DNA from: an uncultured Woeseiaceae bacterium | Lineage (GTDB): Bacteria; Pseudomonadota; Gammaproteobacteria; Steroidobacterales; Woeseiaceae | Assembly (NCBI GenBank): GCA_905480255.1 | Contig: CAJQPR010000004.1 | Location: 1-64,000, forward strand | Direction of reading: 5' to 3' | DNA: 64,000 nt | In this document: piece by piece, positions 46,364 through 56,376 of the stretch | Layout of the letters: each line of letters starts with the position of its first letter | Position numbering within the stretch: the first letter of the stretch is position 1 | Notes under the pieces: model-generated | The model's database searches: none | Told to the model about the DNA's origin: nothing | What the model saw: only the letters and a program-made list of their open reading frames with translations | Position numbers and translations under genes: made by a program

Positions 46364-48081
46364 AGGGCTGTCATATCACCGTACACCGCTTCGCCGCCGA
46401 AGAGCGTAAGCAGGACTTTCGCCTCCGATATATCTTCCGGCTCGATTTCAAACAGGTTCCGGTCAATGACAATCAGGTCCGCCAGTTTTCCGACTTCGAT
46501 CGAGCCTGTCATGTCTTCCTGTTTGTTAACGAATGCGGCATTAATCGTGAACCCAACGATCGCGGATTCGAGGTCAATTCGTTCCTCAGGGATGAAAACG
46601 GGATAGTCATCGCTGACTGCGCTCTTGCGCGTGATTGCAGTTTCCATCTGGGGGAACGGATTGGCAGTGGACACTGACCAGTCACTGCCAAATGCGATCG
46701 TCGCGCCCGTGTCCTGTACCGTCTTGATCGGATACATCCAGCGGGCACGCTCTTCCCCAATGAAAGGAATAGTCAGCTCGGTGACGTATTCATCCGCATA
46801 GGCCCAGAGTGGTTGAAAGTTGGCGATTACGTCGAGCTCTGCAAAACGTGGAATGTCTGCAGGGTCCCACATCTGGATATGGGAAATATGATGACGGTTG
46901 CCCAGCTGTCCATTCTCGAGCAACGCCTCCTCTACGGCGTCGAGCGCGTAACGAATCGCTGCATCGCCAATGGAATGGAAATGCACCTGGAAACCTGCGG
47001 CATCGAGCAAAGTGACTGCCTGGTTCAGCGACTCGGGCTCAACCATCGGAATGCCGCGCGAGCCACTCGGGATCAAATAGGGTTCCAGCATGGCGGCCGT
47101 ATAGTTTTCCATGACGCCGTCTTCCATGATCTTGACGGTCGTTGGTCGAACGAGACCGCCCGTGTTGAATTCTTCTCTCAGCTCAAGCAGCCCGTCTATT
47201 TGTTCCTGCCCACGCTCCCGGTCCCACCACAGCGACGCGACGACTCGTAGCTGAAGATCTCCAGCACGTTCCATCGCTGAATAGGTTTCCAGCGCGTCGC
47301 GATCGACTATGGCGTCCTGGATCGAGGTGATGCCGTAGCTGTGCAGTAAATTTTGCGCGTAGGTTAGACCCTGCAATCGGGTTTCGGCTGTGTCCGCCGG
47401 AATATGCTGCCGGACCAGGTTCATAGCACCTTCCTGCAGACTCCCGATTGCTTCCCCGGTTACAGGATCCCGGTCGATGATGCCGTCAACCGGATTGGGT
47501 GTGTCCAGGGTTATCCCGGCGATTTCCAGGGCGCGGCTGTTTGCCCAGCCGGAATGACCGTCCTGCGATGAAAGGAATACCGGGCGGTCCGGGACCAGTT
47601 CATCAATAACGGTCTTGCTTGGCGATCCGCCCGGCCCGAATACGGACATGGCCCAGCCTCCACCCGTGATCCATTCGATATCAGGGTTGGCGGAGGCATA
47701 CTCGCCAATCACCGAACGATAGGCTGCAAGATCGTTGAGGCCGTTCAGGTCGCATGCCGACGCCTCAATGCCCGCGCCAATCGGGTGAATGTGGCTGTCC
47801 TGAAAGGCTGGCAGCATCATTCTTCCTTTCAGATCGATCACTTTGGTATTGGCGCCAATGTGGTCTGCGGCGCCCGCATTGGCGCCGACGTAGATGATGT
47901 TGCCATCGGTTACAGCGACAGCTTCCGCCAGAGATCGATCTGCATCGACGGTGTAGACGTAGCCATTGGTAAATACCGTGTCCGCGCCGGGCGCCTCCGC
48001 GGGTGCCGGTGATTCACTACAAGCCGATAAGGCGAGAAGCACCGTCGAGATTTGAACAGTACTATTACGTGGCATTTTCAT
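46360..48081 (-). CDS. Amidohydrolase, YtcJ-like, predicted lipoprotein
   Basis: Lipobox LLALSACSES; LPAFQDSHIHPIG; FHSIGDAAIRYALDA; FGSDWSVS; 4-nt overlap with 44768..46363. Confidence 0.88.
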   Translation of the reverse strand: MKMPRNSTVQISTVLLALSACSESPAPAEAPGADTVFTNGYVYTVDADRSLAEAVAVTDGNIIYVGANAGAADHIGANTKVIDLKGRMMLPAFQDSHIHPIGAGIEASACDLNGLNDLAAYRSVIGEYASANPDIEWITGGGWAMSVFGPGGSPSKTVIDELVPDRPVFLSSQDGHSGWANSRALEIAGITLDTPNPVDGIIDRDPVTGEAIGSLQEGAMNLVRQHIPADTAETRLQGLTYAQNLLHSYGITSIQDAIVDRDALETYSAMERAGDLQLRVVASLWWDRERGQEQIDGLLELREEFNTGGLVRPTTVKIMEDGVMENYTAAMLEPYLIPSGSRGIPMVEPESLNQAVTLLDAAGFQVHFHSIGDAAIRYALDAVEEALLENGQLGNRHHISHIQMWDPADIPRFAELDVIANFQPLWAYADEYVTELTIPFIGEERARWMYPIKTVQDTGATIAFGSDWSVSTANPFPQMETAITRKSAVSDDYPVFIPEERIDLESAIVGFTINAAFVNKQEDMTGSIEVGKLADLIVIDRNLFEIEPEDISEAKVLLTLFGGEAVYGDMTAL

Positions 48082-48168
48082 ATTATGAGATTCCGAAGAC
48101 GGCTGAACACGAGCCAGTGATTATCGCGCTACAAGCGGCGTGGCAAAAGTGTTTTTCCAGCTTCCGGA

Positions 48169-49491
48169 ATGCTTCATACTTGGCCAACACCAAGAGATCC
48201 GAAGAATCCCGCATTCATGCCATTTGCCCAGGAACATACCGGCTCCTACTACGCCGCGACCGCGAACGAACAAACCGACTATCCGCGCCTGAAAGACGAT
48301 TTGCGCGTGGATGTCTGCGTAATCGGCGGTGGCTTTACGGGTCTGTCGGCGGCACTGTCCCTTGCGGAACGAAGCTATAACGTTTGTATCCTCGAAGCCA
48401 ATCGAATCGGCTGGGGAGCCTCTGGTCGAAATGGCGGGCAGATGATTGGCGGAATCAGCGGCGAAGAAAAACTCGTTGAAAAGTACCCTGAGCATGCAGA
48501 TCTCATCTGGGAGATGGGCTGGCGCGGGCATGACATCATTCGGGATCGCGTCGAGAGATATGCCATCGACTGTGATCTGAAACACGGCTATGTCGATGTC
48601 GCCATAAAACCGCGTCACCTGCGTGATCTGGAAGAAGCGGAGATAAAATTATCGCGCAGGAATTTCCCATATGAGCATGGCCTCATGTCGCGCCAGGAAA
48701 CCTGCGATGCGCTTGGCACCGATGCCTACATAGGTGCTCTCAAAAATATGGGCTGCGGCCACCTGCATCCACTGAACCTGGCTATCGGCGAGGCGAAGGC
48801 GGCCGAGTCATTGGGCGCTGCAATCTTCGAGCAGTCCGCGGCGCTGAAAATTGATCATGGCGAATCCGTGCGCGTGTCGACGGCAGAGGGGTCGGTAACT
48901 GCAGACTTTGTTTTGTTGGCCGGCAACGCGTATCAGTTTCTCGATAAATCGCTAAGAACCCGGTTCCTGCCGGTAATGAGTTTTATCGTTGCCACCGAAC
49001 CACTGTCGGATGATCTCCTGGATGTTGTGAACCCGCATGACCTGGCGGTATGTGATCCGAATTTTCTCCTTAAATATTATCGCCTTAGCGCGGACAAACG
49101 GCTGATTTTCGGCAATCGCTTTCGCTACCTTGGCGAGGACAAGGATGTGATTGCGGCGAATCACCGGCCAATGATGTTGGACATCTACCCGCAACTGAAA
49201 GATGTCAGGATCGATTATGGCTGGGGAGGGACGATTGCTGTTTCGATAAACCGTGTCCCGCAACTTGGACGACTTGCGCCAAATGTATTCTATTCGAACG
49301 CCTACTCAGGACACGGCGTCAATGTGACGCAACTCGCCGGAGAGGTTGTCGCCGATGCAATGTGCGGAACCATGGAGCGCTTTGATATTCTGGCGGGGAT
49401 CCCTTCGATGCGCATCCCGGGAGTCAATCAATTCAGCGACGCCCTCGTGAACCTGGGGGTTCTCTGGTACGGAATGAAGGACAAGCTCTGA
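48169..49491 (+). CDS. FAD-dependent oxidoreductase (DAO family, gamma-glutamylputrescine oxidase-like)
   Basis: ATANEQTDYPRLKDDLRVDVCVIGGGFTGLSAALSLAE; GWGASGRNGGQMIGG; NAYSGHGVNVTQLAG. Confidence 0.88.
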   Translation: MLHTWPTPRDPKNPAFMPFAQEHTGSYYAATANEQTDYPRLKDDLRVDVCVIGGGFTGLSAALSLAERSYNVCILEANRIGWGASGRNGGQMIGGISGEEKLVEKYPEHADLIWEMGWRGHDIIRDRVERYAIDCDLKHGYVDVAIKPRHLRDLEEAEIKLSRRNFPYEHGLMSRQETCDALGTDAYIGALKNMGCGHLHPLNLAIGEAKAAESLGAAIFEQSAALKIDHGESVRVSTAEGSVTADFVLLAGNAYQFLDKSLRTRFLPVMSFIVATEPLSDDLLDVVNPHDLAVCDPNFLLKYYRLSADKRLIFGNRFRYLGEDKDVIAANHRPMMLDIYPQLKDVRIDYGWGGTIAVSINRVPQLGRLAPNVFYSNAYSGHGVNVTQLAGEVVADAMCGTMERFDILAGIPSMRIPGVNQFSDALVNLGVLWYGMKDKL

Positions 49492-50433
49492 ATGAGCGTC
49501 AGGCTGCCGAAACTTATCGCAACTTCTGTCGTAAGAGGCAGCCAGCAGGGTGAAAGTCATGGTGGCGTTTTTACCATTGATTTCGAAATTCAGGATGGCG
49601 CACAACATGTCGACTGGAATACCGACGCGATTGACTGGGAAGGCAGGGGTGCTGACCGTGGACTGCGCGGCATAACGTTTGACGGCGACGATATATACAT
49701 CGCCGCGAGTGACGAGTTGTTCGTCTACGATCGCGATTTCAACATGCTGCGGTCCTACAAGAACCGCTATCTTAAGCACTGCCATGAAATCTGCCGGGTC
49801 GAAAACCGGATATTCCTGACATCGACCGGCTTCGACAGCCTGTTGGCGTTCAATCTCGAGAGCAGGAAGTTCGACTGGGGATTTCAGCTGCAAAAACCTT
49901 ACAACGACTGGTCAGGTTTTGCCTTTGATCCGCAATCAGAGTCGGGTCCTCGACCGGTCAATGACCTGCACATCAACATGGTGTACATGGATACGACCGG
50001 TATCTATGTGAGCGGCCTGCGAACGAATGCGCTTCTTCATATCAATGACCGTATGGAGGTTTCAGCGGTCTGCAATCTGCCTGGTGGCACACACAACGCA
50101 AGGCCCTGGAAAGGCGGCGTGATATTCAATGATACTGCCAGCGATTGTGTTCGTTATGTAGGTCGTGACGGTGCTGAGAAGGCCTATCAGATTCATTCCT
50201 ACGATGAGGCGGACATCGTATTTGCCGGCGTCGACGATTCGAAGGTTGCACGTCAGGCGTTCGGTCGGGGGCTATGTCCAATAGATGATCGGTTTATCGC
50301 CGCAGGGTCGTCGCCATCCACCATCACGCTCTATGACACCGAGATGAATCAGAAAGTGGGCTTCGTTAATCTGTCCATGGATATCAGGAATGCGATACAC
50401 GGGCTTGAGGTTTGGCCCTTTGACGATGATTGA
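49492..50433 (+). CDS. Conserved hypothetical, beta-propeller-like
   Basis: ATG directly abuts the upstream stop (TGAATG); repeated short beta-rich segments (GITFDGDDIYIAASDELFVYDRD, EICRVENRIFLTSTGFDSLLAFNLES). Confidence 0.6.
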   Translation: MSVRLPKLIATSVVRGSQQGESHGGVFTIDFEIQDGAQHVDWNTDAIDWEGRGADRGLRGITFDGDDIYIAASDELFVYDRDFNMLRSYKNRYLKHCHEICRVENRIFLTSTGFDSLLAFNLESRKFDWGFQLQKPYNDWSGFAFDPQSESGPRPVNDLHINMVYMDTTGIYVSGLRTNALLHINDRMEVSAVCNLPGGTHNARPWKGGVIFNDTASDCVRYVGRDGAEKAYQIHSYDEADIVFAGVDDSKVARQAFGRGLCPIDDRFIAAGSSPSTITLYDTEMNQKVGFVNLSMDIRNAIHGLEVWPFDDD

Positions 50434-50448
50434 TCTTTAGTCGTATGT

Positions 50449-50483
50449 AAAAAAAAACCGGGGCAGTTGCCCCGGTTTTTTTT
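50449..50483. terminator. Bidirectional rho-independent terminator between convergent genes
   Basis: A-run, ACCGGGGC-AGTT-GCCCCGGT stem, T-run. Confidence 0.92.
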
Positions 50484-50500
50484 GCTCTTGTTATTGAGAC

Positions 50501-53143
50501 TTAGCCACCCCAACGCTTCATGAAGCGTATTCCTGCTTCTCTCGGCCGGTTTGTGAACACCGTCTGGTGATGATCACGTCCCTCAGCGGTCTGAGCAGCA
50601 CCCCACTCAAACAAGCCGTTCTGTGTTGTGTAGATAGCGCGCTCATCGGTGAGGTTATTGATAAAGACATCAAACTGCCAGTCTTCGCCGACGAATCCCA
50701 TGCGAAGATCGCCAATGGTGTACGAAGGATTGAAGAACTGCGGATTCGGATCGTCAATGCCGCGCGATTCAAGCACGCTCACGCTGTCACCGGTATATGA
50801 CCATTGTGTTCTGATGAAGAAGTCTTCGCTGCCAAACAGGTCGACTGGCTTAGAATACTCGAGCCAGAATGAACCTTTTGCGCTTGGCACCAACGGTAGT
50901 CGAAGACCGGCGACCAGGTTATCGACGCCGTCACCAGTCAGGTCATGCTGTGTATCAGTCTCGGCTTCCATCACCTCGTAGTTAATGCCCATCAACCAGT
51001 TGTCATTGAACGAATAATCCAGTTCGATATTGACTCCGTTGATGTGCGCCTCACCGGCGTTGGCAATAATTGCCTGCCACGGCTGTCCGCAAACGCCATC
51101 GATTGACTCGTTCGGGAGTTCATTGCCGCCACCGTCCAGACAATTCTGGCTGGCCGGGTCGACCAGGTTCAGCTGGTAGTCACTCCAGATCATGTTGTAT
51201 GCAGTTATGTTGAAGCGCCCGCTGCCACCTGCGAATGTGGACTTAAAGCCGATTTCGTAGTTGTCCATGATGTCGGACGTGTAAGAATTCGGGAAGAACG
51301 GAACGCCGCGGCTTCGGTTGACACCACCTTGTCGCAGGCCCTGTGTATACAGGCCGTAGACCATAGCGTCGTCACTCATCGCGTAGCTCAGGCTGATCTT
51401 TGGCAGGAACTGATCTTCAGATCCTTTTCGTCCTTTTGGCAAACCTCCATTCGCGAGCCGCTCTGCCCTGATTGCCGGGTCAGCCGTGTCCGGCTCGCCG
51501 TAAGGTACTGCGCTGTTCGGGTTAACCCCGCCCGGATGGTTCACGAGGTAGAAGTTGGTGTTCGACCGTTCGAAATAACGAGCACCGACGGTCAGGTCCC
51601 AGGCGTCATTAATGTGCCAGCTAACCTCGCCGAAAACTGCCGTCTGTTCCCAATCGGTGTGGCTTTGTGAGAACCAGCTTGAGGTTGAGCCTTCGAAGGT
51701 CGTCGGCGTACCGTAATAATTCGACCAGTAGAACTCCCAGTAGCGGGCAGCCGCTGACTGCTGGAACGTTTGAGTAAGGCCGTCGCCGCCGAGTGTCGGC
51801 GTTGCAAATGGCGCGACCCACGAGTCCTTGCTTTCCTCGTAGTAGCCACCGATCAGCCAGTCCAGCGTGTCGCCTGAGCTTTGCAGGCGCAATTCAACGG
51901 TCAGCTTGTCGTCATTTGACGGCGAGTTGCGGGTGTCATAGGAGCTGAAGAAATCGCCCTCGACGGTCGGACCCTGACAGTAACGCGGCCACCAGAGAAC
52001 ATAGCCCGTCTCGGGGTTCGCCCAGTAGTACGGTGCATAAGCCTGCGTGTAATACGAGTCGTGGCAATACGCCGCCGCCCAGTAATGTGCGTAGGTCGTA
52101 ATGTCATCCAGGCCGCCCATCTTTCTGTCGTAATAGGAAACAGCCGCGACCAGTTGTGCAAACTCGAAATCGCCGTCGATCCGGATGGAGCCCATGTCGA
52201 AGGTCTCTTCCCGCATCTCATTGTGGAATCGGACAGTCTGCAGATCGCCTACGAACGGGTCGAAGTAGTTGCCTGCTCCGGAGTCAGTCGTCTGGTGGTG
52301 ATAGGAGAATGTGGTTGCCCAGCTGTCATTCATTTCCCAGAGAAGATGAACGCGGCCGCCAAAAACGTCGGCATCGTTCCAGTTTTCTTCCACAGATAAT
52401 GAGTTGTCCAGCGTTCCCCAGCCGGCCGGCGCTATGTTGCCATCAAGACCATGCGAGTCGGCAGTACGACCAGGCACGTTATCGATGAAGCCGCCGTCAT
52501 GATCGTTGAATCCGACGACACGCATCGCCAGCCGGTCTTCGATCAGCGGGATGTTGAACACGAGCGAGCCGCGATAGCTGGCGTCACTTTCGCCGCCGCC
52601 GCGAACTTCACCATCAAAAATGGCTTCGTAGGTGTTCATCACCGGCTGGTTGGTCAGGATGCGCATGGTTCCGGCCTGTGCGTCCGAACCATAAAGCGTG
52701 CCCTGTGGCCCCGACAGCGCCTCGACGCGATTGATATCAACCGCCCTGATATTCGGCTGCGCACCGGTCTGAGTCACCGAAATCTCATCAAGGTATACAG
52801 ATGATGTTGACTGACCGATGTAACCGGCACCGGTAATGGCGCCACGGAATACGACGGTGCTTGAACCAGGACCGTAGGTCACGACATTCACGGAAGGCAC
52901 GAAACGTGCGTAATCTTCCATTGCCTTCGCGCCCATCGCCTCGAGTGACTCCTGCGAGATGGCCTGGATGGTGGCAGGAATTTCCTGGACCGACTCCGAG
53001 CGTTTTCGCGCTGTTACGACGATCTCTTCAAGACCGCCAGAATCGGCTCCATCGTCCTGGGCCATAACTGCATAGCCCGGATAAAGAGCGGCAGTGACAG
53101 CGGCAGTAATTGGTGTGATTGAAAACTTGCCTGGTGCTTGCAT
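50501..53143 (-). CDS. TonB-dependent receptor (start set at Met13 of the ORF)
   Basis: EEIVVTARKRSESVQEIPATIQAISQESLEAMGA plug; VEALSGPQGTLYGSDAQAGTMRI; C-terminal GIRFMKRWGG. Confidence 0.95.
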   Translation of the reverse strand: MQAPGKFSITPITAAVTAALYPGYAVMAQDDGADSGGLEEIVVTARKRSESVQEIPATIQAISQESLEAMGAKAMEDYARFVPSVNVVTYGPGSSTVVFRGAITGAGYIGQSTSSVYLDEISVTQTGAQPNIRAVDINRVEALSGPQGTLYGSDAQAGTMRILTNQPVMNTYEAIFDGEVRGGGESDASYRGSLVFNIPLIEDRLAMRVVGFNDHDGGFIDNVPGRTADSHGLDGNIAPAGWGTLDNSLSVEENWNDADVFGGRVHLLWEMNDSWATTFSYHHQTTDSGAGNYFDPFVGDLQTVRFHNEMREETFDMGSIRIDGDFEFAQLVAAVSYYDRKMGGLDDITTYAHYWAAAYCHDSYYTQAYAPYYWANPETGYVLWWPRYCQGPTVEGDFFSSYDTRNSPSNDDKLTVELRLQSSGDTLDWLIGGYYEESKDSWVAPFATPTLGGDGLTQTFQQSAAARYWEFYWSNYYGTPTTFEGSTSSWFSQSHTDWEQTAVFGEVSWHINDAWDLTVGARYFERSNTNFYLVNHPGGVNPNSAVPYGEPDTADPAIRAERLANGGLPKGRKGSEDQFLPKISLSYAMSDDAMVYGLYTQGLRQGGVNRSRGVPFFPNSYTSDIMDNYEIGFKSTFAGGSGRFNITAYNMIWSDYQLNLVDPASQNCLDGGGNELPNESIDGVCGQPWQAIIANAGEAHINGVNIELDYSFNDNWLMGINYEVMEAETDTQHDLTGDGVDNLVAGLRLPLVPSAKGSFWLEYSKPVDLFGSEDFFIRTQWSYTGDSVSVLESRGIDDPNPQFFNPSYTIGDLRMGFVGEDWQFDVFINNLTDERAIYTTQNGLFEWGAAQTAEGRDHHQTVFTNRPREAGIRFMKRWGG

Positions 53144-53252
53144 ACTTTGATTCCCCCGACGGAATTTAGATGACGACATCGGTACAACTACTTACTTCTA
53201 GTTAGCCTAAATCTATTTCAGTTTGCTGCGAACTACAAGTTTTTGGCAGGCC

Positions 53253-53281
53253 ATACAACGCATCAAAGTGCTTTGTGTCAA
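53253..53281 (-). promoter_or_regulatory. Candidate sigma70-like promoter for the TonB receptor gene
   Basis: Minus-strand TTGACA-N17-TTGTAT; perfect -35, weak -10. Confidence 0.35.
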
Positions 53282-53399
53282 AAAAACCACAAAATTTAAT
53301 TGACATATGTTATATGACCACAGACCTGATCTCTTCCGCGCCGACACGCGGGGATCCAAAATACCTGTCAATCAAGGGCTTGGAAGGAGAGGATTCATT

Positions 53400-55394
53400 C
53401 TATGTTCGAGATTTCGGTTGCTGGGCCAGCGGCAGCTTTTTTAGCAGAGGTTCCAGAATATGAACCATTTCGTCGAGATGTGGTTCGTAGTTGCGCCAAA
53501 GATTGACGGAACTTGAGTAAATCGGCTTTCTGACCTGCTCCGAGCTCGCCGTTTTAACTGCCCGCTCCGTTTCGTGGAATTTGAGGCAGGCCTCTTCGAA
53601 AGGCAGTTCGCAGAAATCGAGAATGCGCCTGACCTCTGTGTCCAGGTCCGCGACGACCGATTCATATTGCACGTCCAGCACGAAGCCAGGCAGTAACTCA
53701 TGCCAGTAGTCCATCAGTCGCTGGTATTGCAGGTAATACTCTGAGAGTTCGGTGATGTCGTACGTGAACGGTTGACCGCTGGCGAATAATTGCTTGAACG
53801 AACCAAGACAGCTGTCGAGTGGATGTCGCCGCGCGTTGATTATTTTTGTGTTCGGCAGGGCAAGCTTCATGATCCCTGCATATATGAAGTTATTTGGGTT
53901 CTTGTCGACGAAGTAAGGTGCACCGCTCCTGAAAGTTTCTGTGCGCTGCAGATATTCCTCACCGATTTTCTTCCATTCATCGACATCGAGATTGGCCAGT
54001 GCCTCGGGAAAACGGGAGCGGCGGGTCTTTTCTTTTCTCACCGACTGAATGGCTCGCGAAAGATCGCCGAGCTCGTGTGTGCCATCCACCTGGCTGTGGC
54101 TGGCAAGGATCTGTTCGATAAGTGTCGAACCGGATCGTGGCAGTCCAACGACCAGAATCGGGGTAACCGCGCTGTTCGGAACACCGGCATTCTTTTCGAG
54201 AAATTCTGCATTGAACATGTCAATCAAACGATCGTTCGTGCCCTCTGTTTCCACTGGGTCATAAAACTCCAGGGGGCGGCGGGCTTCATTGCATTTTTCA
54301 AAGTGGTCAAAGGCCTGGTCGTAGTCTTTCCGTCCTTCCATCTCAAGCCCCAGCGCATTGTGGACTTGCGCTCTCGCGTCATCGGGCAGTTCGGGATTCT
54401 CGAGCAGCGACTCCATGGCCGCGACTTCATCGTCCTCAAAACGAAACGTTTTCAGGTTTGCGAGGCTCCAGTAGGCTTCCGCATGATCCGGCTTGACCTC
54501 GATTGCGCGGCGGTAGCTCGAGATTGCCTGATCCTGCTGACCAATGGTTTTCTGGTGATGTGCCATGCCACAAATGGCGCCTGCTTTGTCCGGCGCCATT
54601 TCGATCGCTTTCTGATACGACTCGATGGCCTCCTCATGCATACCGGTCATGCCGATGGCGCTTGCGTACACCATGTGCGATTCGGCGTTATCCGGCGTAA
54701 GGCGCAAAACCTGTTTCGCGCTCTCAACCGCATCATCGAGTTTATCGAGTTCTCTCTGCACATTGACAAGATCGACCCACGCCCGAACGTAGTCCGGCGC
54801 ATTCTTTAACACCTGCCGGAGAAACACTTCGGCGTCACGAAACCGTTTATTTTTTGCCGCGATTCCGGCGAGCAGCCTGGCCGCTTCCACGTGCCGTGGG
54901 TCCTTCTTCAAAACCTCGCGATAAATCATTTCAGCGGCCTGCGGATCGCCTTTGTTTTCGTGTTCGCGCGCTTTTGCGATCTCGATCTCGAACGGCATTG
55001 GCTGAGCAACGGCGCCGGCCGGCCTTCCTTCGGCGTTCCTTTCGAGCTGTTTAACCCGGTCGATCTTCTGTCTTGTGGCCTGGCGTGTGGGGTCAAGACG
55101 GCTGGCCGTCTCGTACGCGGCACGTGATTTGCTGACTTTGCCCCTGACCAGCATCACATCACCAAGTGTTTCGTGAGCGAGTGCAAAATCCGGAAACAGG
55201 CGAATGGCTTCCTCAACATGCCGCTCGGCCAGGTCAAAATTCTTCAGCGCGACGTTTGCCCGCGCGGCAAGGCACAGGAAATTGGCGTCGCCGGGAAATT
55301 GCTCGAGGCTCAGCTTGCACAGATCGGCAGCAGCCTGCGAATCGCCTGAACTTAGCGCCGAATGCGCTGCATCAAATTGATTTTTCTGTTCCAC
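53400..55394 (-). CDS. TPR-repeat sulfotransferase
   Basis: N-terminal TPRs; PAPS loop PILVVGLPRSGSTLIEQILASHSQVDGTHEL; NARRHPLDSCLGSFKQLF; C-terminal LPFEEACLKFHETERAVKTASSEQVRKPIY. Confidence 0.92.
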   Translation of the reverse strand: MEQKNQFDAAHSALSSGDSQAAADLCKLSLEQFPGDANFLCLAARANVALKNFDLAERHVEEAIRLFPDFALAHETLGDVMLVRGKVSKSRAAYETASRLDPTRQATRQKIDRVKQLERNAEGRPAGAVAQPMPFEIEIAKAREHENKGDPQAAEMIYREVLKKDPRHVEAARLLAGIAAKNKRFRDAEVFLRQVLKNAPDYVRAWVDLVNVQRELDKLDDAVESAKQVLRLTPDNAESHMVYASAIGMTGMHEEAIESYQKAIEMAPDKAGAICGMAHHQKTIGQQDQAISSYRRAIEVKPDHAEAYWSLANLKTFRFEDDEVAAMESLLENPELPDDARAQVHNALGLEMEGRKDYDQAFDHFEKCNEARRPLEFYDPVETEGTNDRLIDMFNAEFLEKNAGVPNSAVTPILVVGLPRSGSTLIEQILASHSQVDGTHELGDLSRAIQSVRKEKTRRSRFPEALANLDVDEWKKIGEEYLQRTETFRSGAPYFVDKNPNNFIYAGIMKLALPNTKIINARRHPLDSCLGSFKQLFASGQPFTYDITELSEYYLQYQRLMDYWHELLPGFVLDVQYESVVADLDTEVRRILDFCELPFEEACLKFHETERAVKTASSEQVRKPIYSSSVNLWRNYEPHLDEMVHILEPLLKKLPLAQQPKSRT

Positions 55395-55497
55395 GGCGGA
55401 AGTTCACCACAGGAACGCGAATAGCGCCAGACTGGTCTTGTGCCCGATATGTGAACGCTTTACCTTTGCAGGCCCCGATGGCCCTGCAGGATAATGT

Positions 55498-56376
55498 TTG
55501 AAAACCTTTAAAGAAGCTGTTCGTAACAACGATTTCGCGATTTCTGCGGAGATCTATCTGCGCCCGGAAACGGACTCGGACTCGTTGCGCATTCAAACGG
55601 ATATTCTGAAAGACTCTGTTGACGGCGTGTTGCTGACCGACAACCAGTTTGGGCAGCTGCACCTTTCAACCATTGCGGCGGCAAGCATTTTGCTGAACAA
55701 CGGCGTCGACCCGATCGTGCAGCTGACCAGCCGCAACCGCAACCGGATTGCACTGATCAGCGATTTGCTGGGAGCGGGTGCTCTCGGCGTTACCAGCCTG
55801 CTGCTGGTTGCCGGCGAACGCGCACCGGAAAATCTGAAACCGAGACCGAAGCCAGTGCTCGATCTCAGCGCTATTGACCTTATTCTTACCGCAAACACGG
55901 TAAAAATTGATGAGAAACTTACGGTTAGCCCGGACTTCCTGGTTGGCGGCCTGGTGACACCCGTTATGCCAAAGCCGAACTGGAAGGCCAAACAGTTGCG
56001 TGAAAAAATTGACGCGGGTGCGCAGTTTGTTCAAACGCATATTTGCATGGATATTGAGCTGCTAAGGCGTTACCTGAGGCATCTCGTGGAAAACAAATTG
56101 ATACAGCGCACCAGCGTCATCGGCGCGGTCGCGGTGCTAGCCGACGCAGAGGATGCTGTCTGGCTTCGCGACAATCGGCCCAACGTCATGTTGCCCGACG
56201 GCATCGTTGAGCGATTGCAAAACGCAGCCGATCCGCGTGAGGAAGGAATCCGGATTTGTGCCGAGACCATCAGGGCGATGCGGGAGATACCTGGCATGGC
56301 CGGCGTCAACCTGATGGCGACCCGCGACCTCACCGCTATCCCGGAAGTTATTCGCGAAGCCGGCTTACATGACTGA
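55498..56376 (+). CDS. Methylenetetrahydrofolate reductase-like protein
   Basis: TTG start; DFAISAEIYLRPETDSDSL, DGVLLTDNQFGQLHLS, LTSRNRNRIALISDLLGAGALGVTSLLLVAG. Confidence 0.75.
   Translation: MKTFKEAVRNNDFAISAEIYLRPETDSDSLRIQTDILKDSVDGVLLTDNQFGQLHLSTIAAASILLNNGVDPIVQLTSRNRNRIALISDLLGAGALGVTSLLLVAGERAPENLKPRPKPVLDLSAIDLILTANTVKIDEKLTVSPDFLVGGLVTPVMPKPNWKAKQLREKIDAGAQFVQTHICMDIELLRRYLRHLVENKLIQRTSVIGAVAVLADAEDAVWLRDNRPNVMLPDGIVERLQNAADPREEGIRICAETIRAMREIPGMAGVNLMATRDLTAIPEVIREAGLHD

Noticed and set aside
53790-54809. 339-aa plus-strand ORF antisense to TPR-sulfotransferase
   Set aside because: Long only because of codon bias in the TPR gene; no family features.
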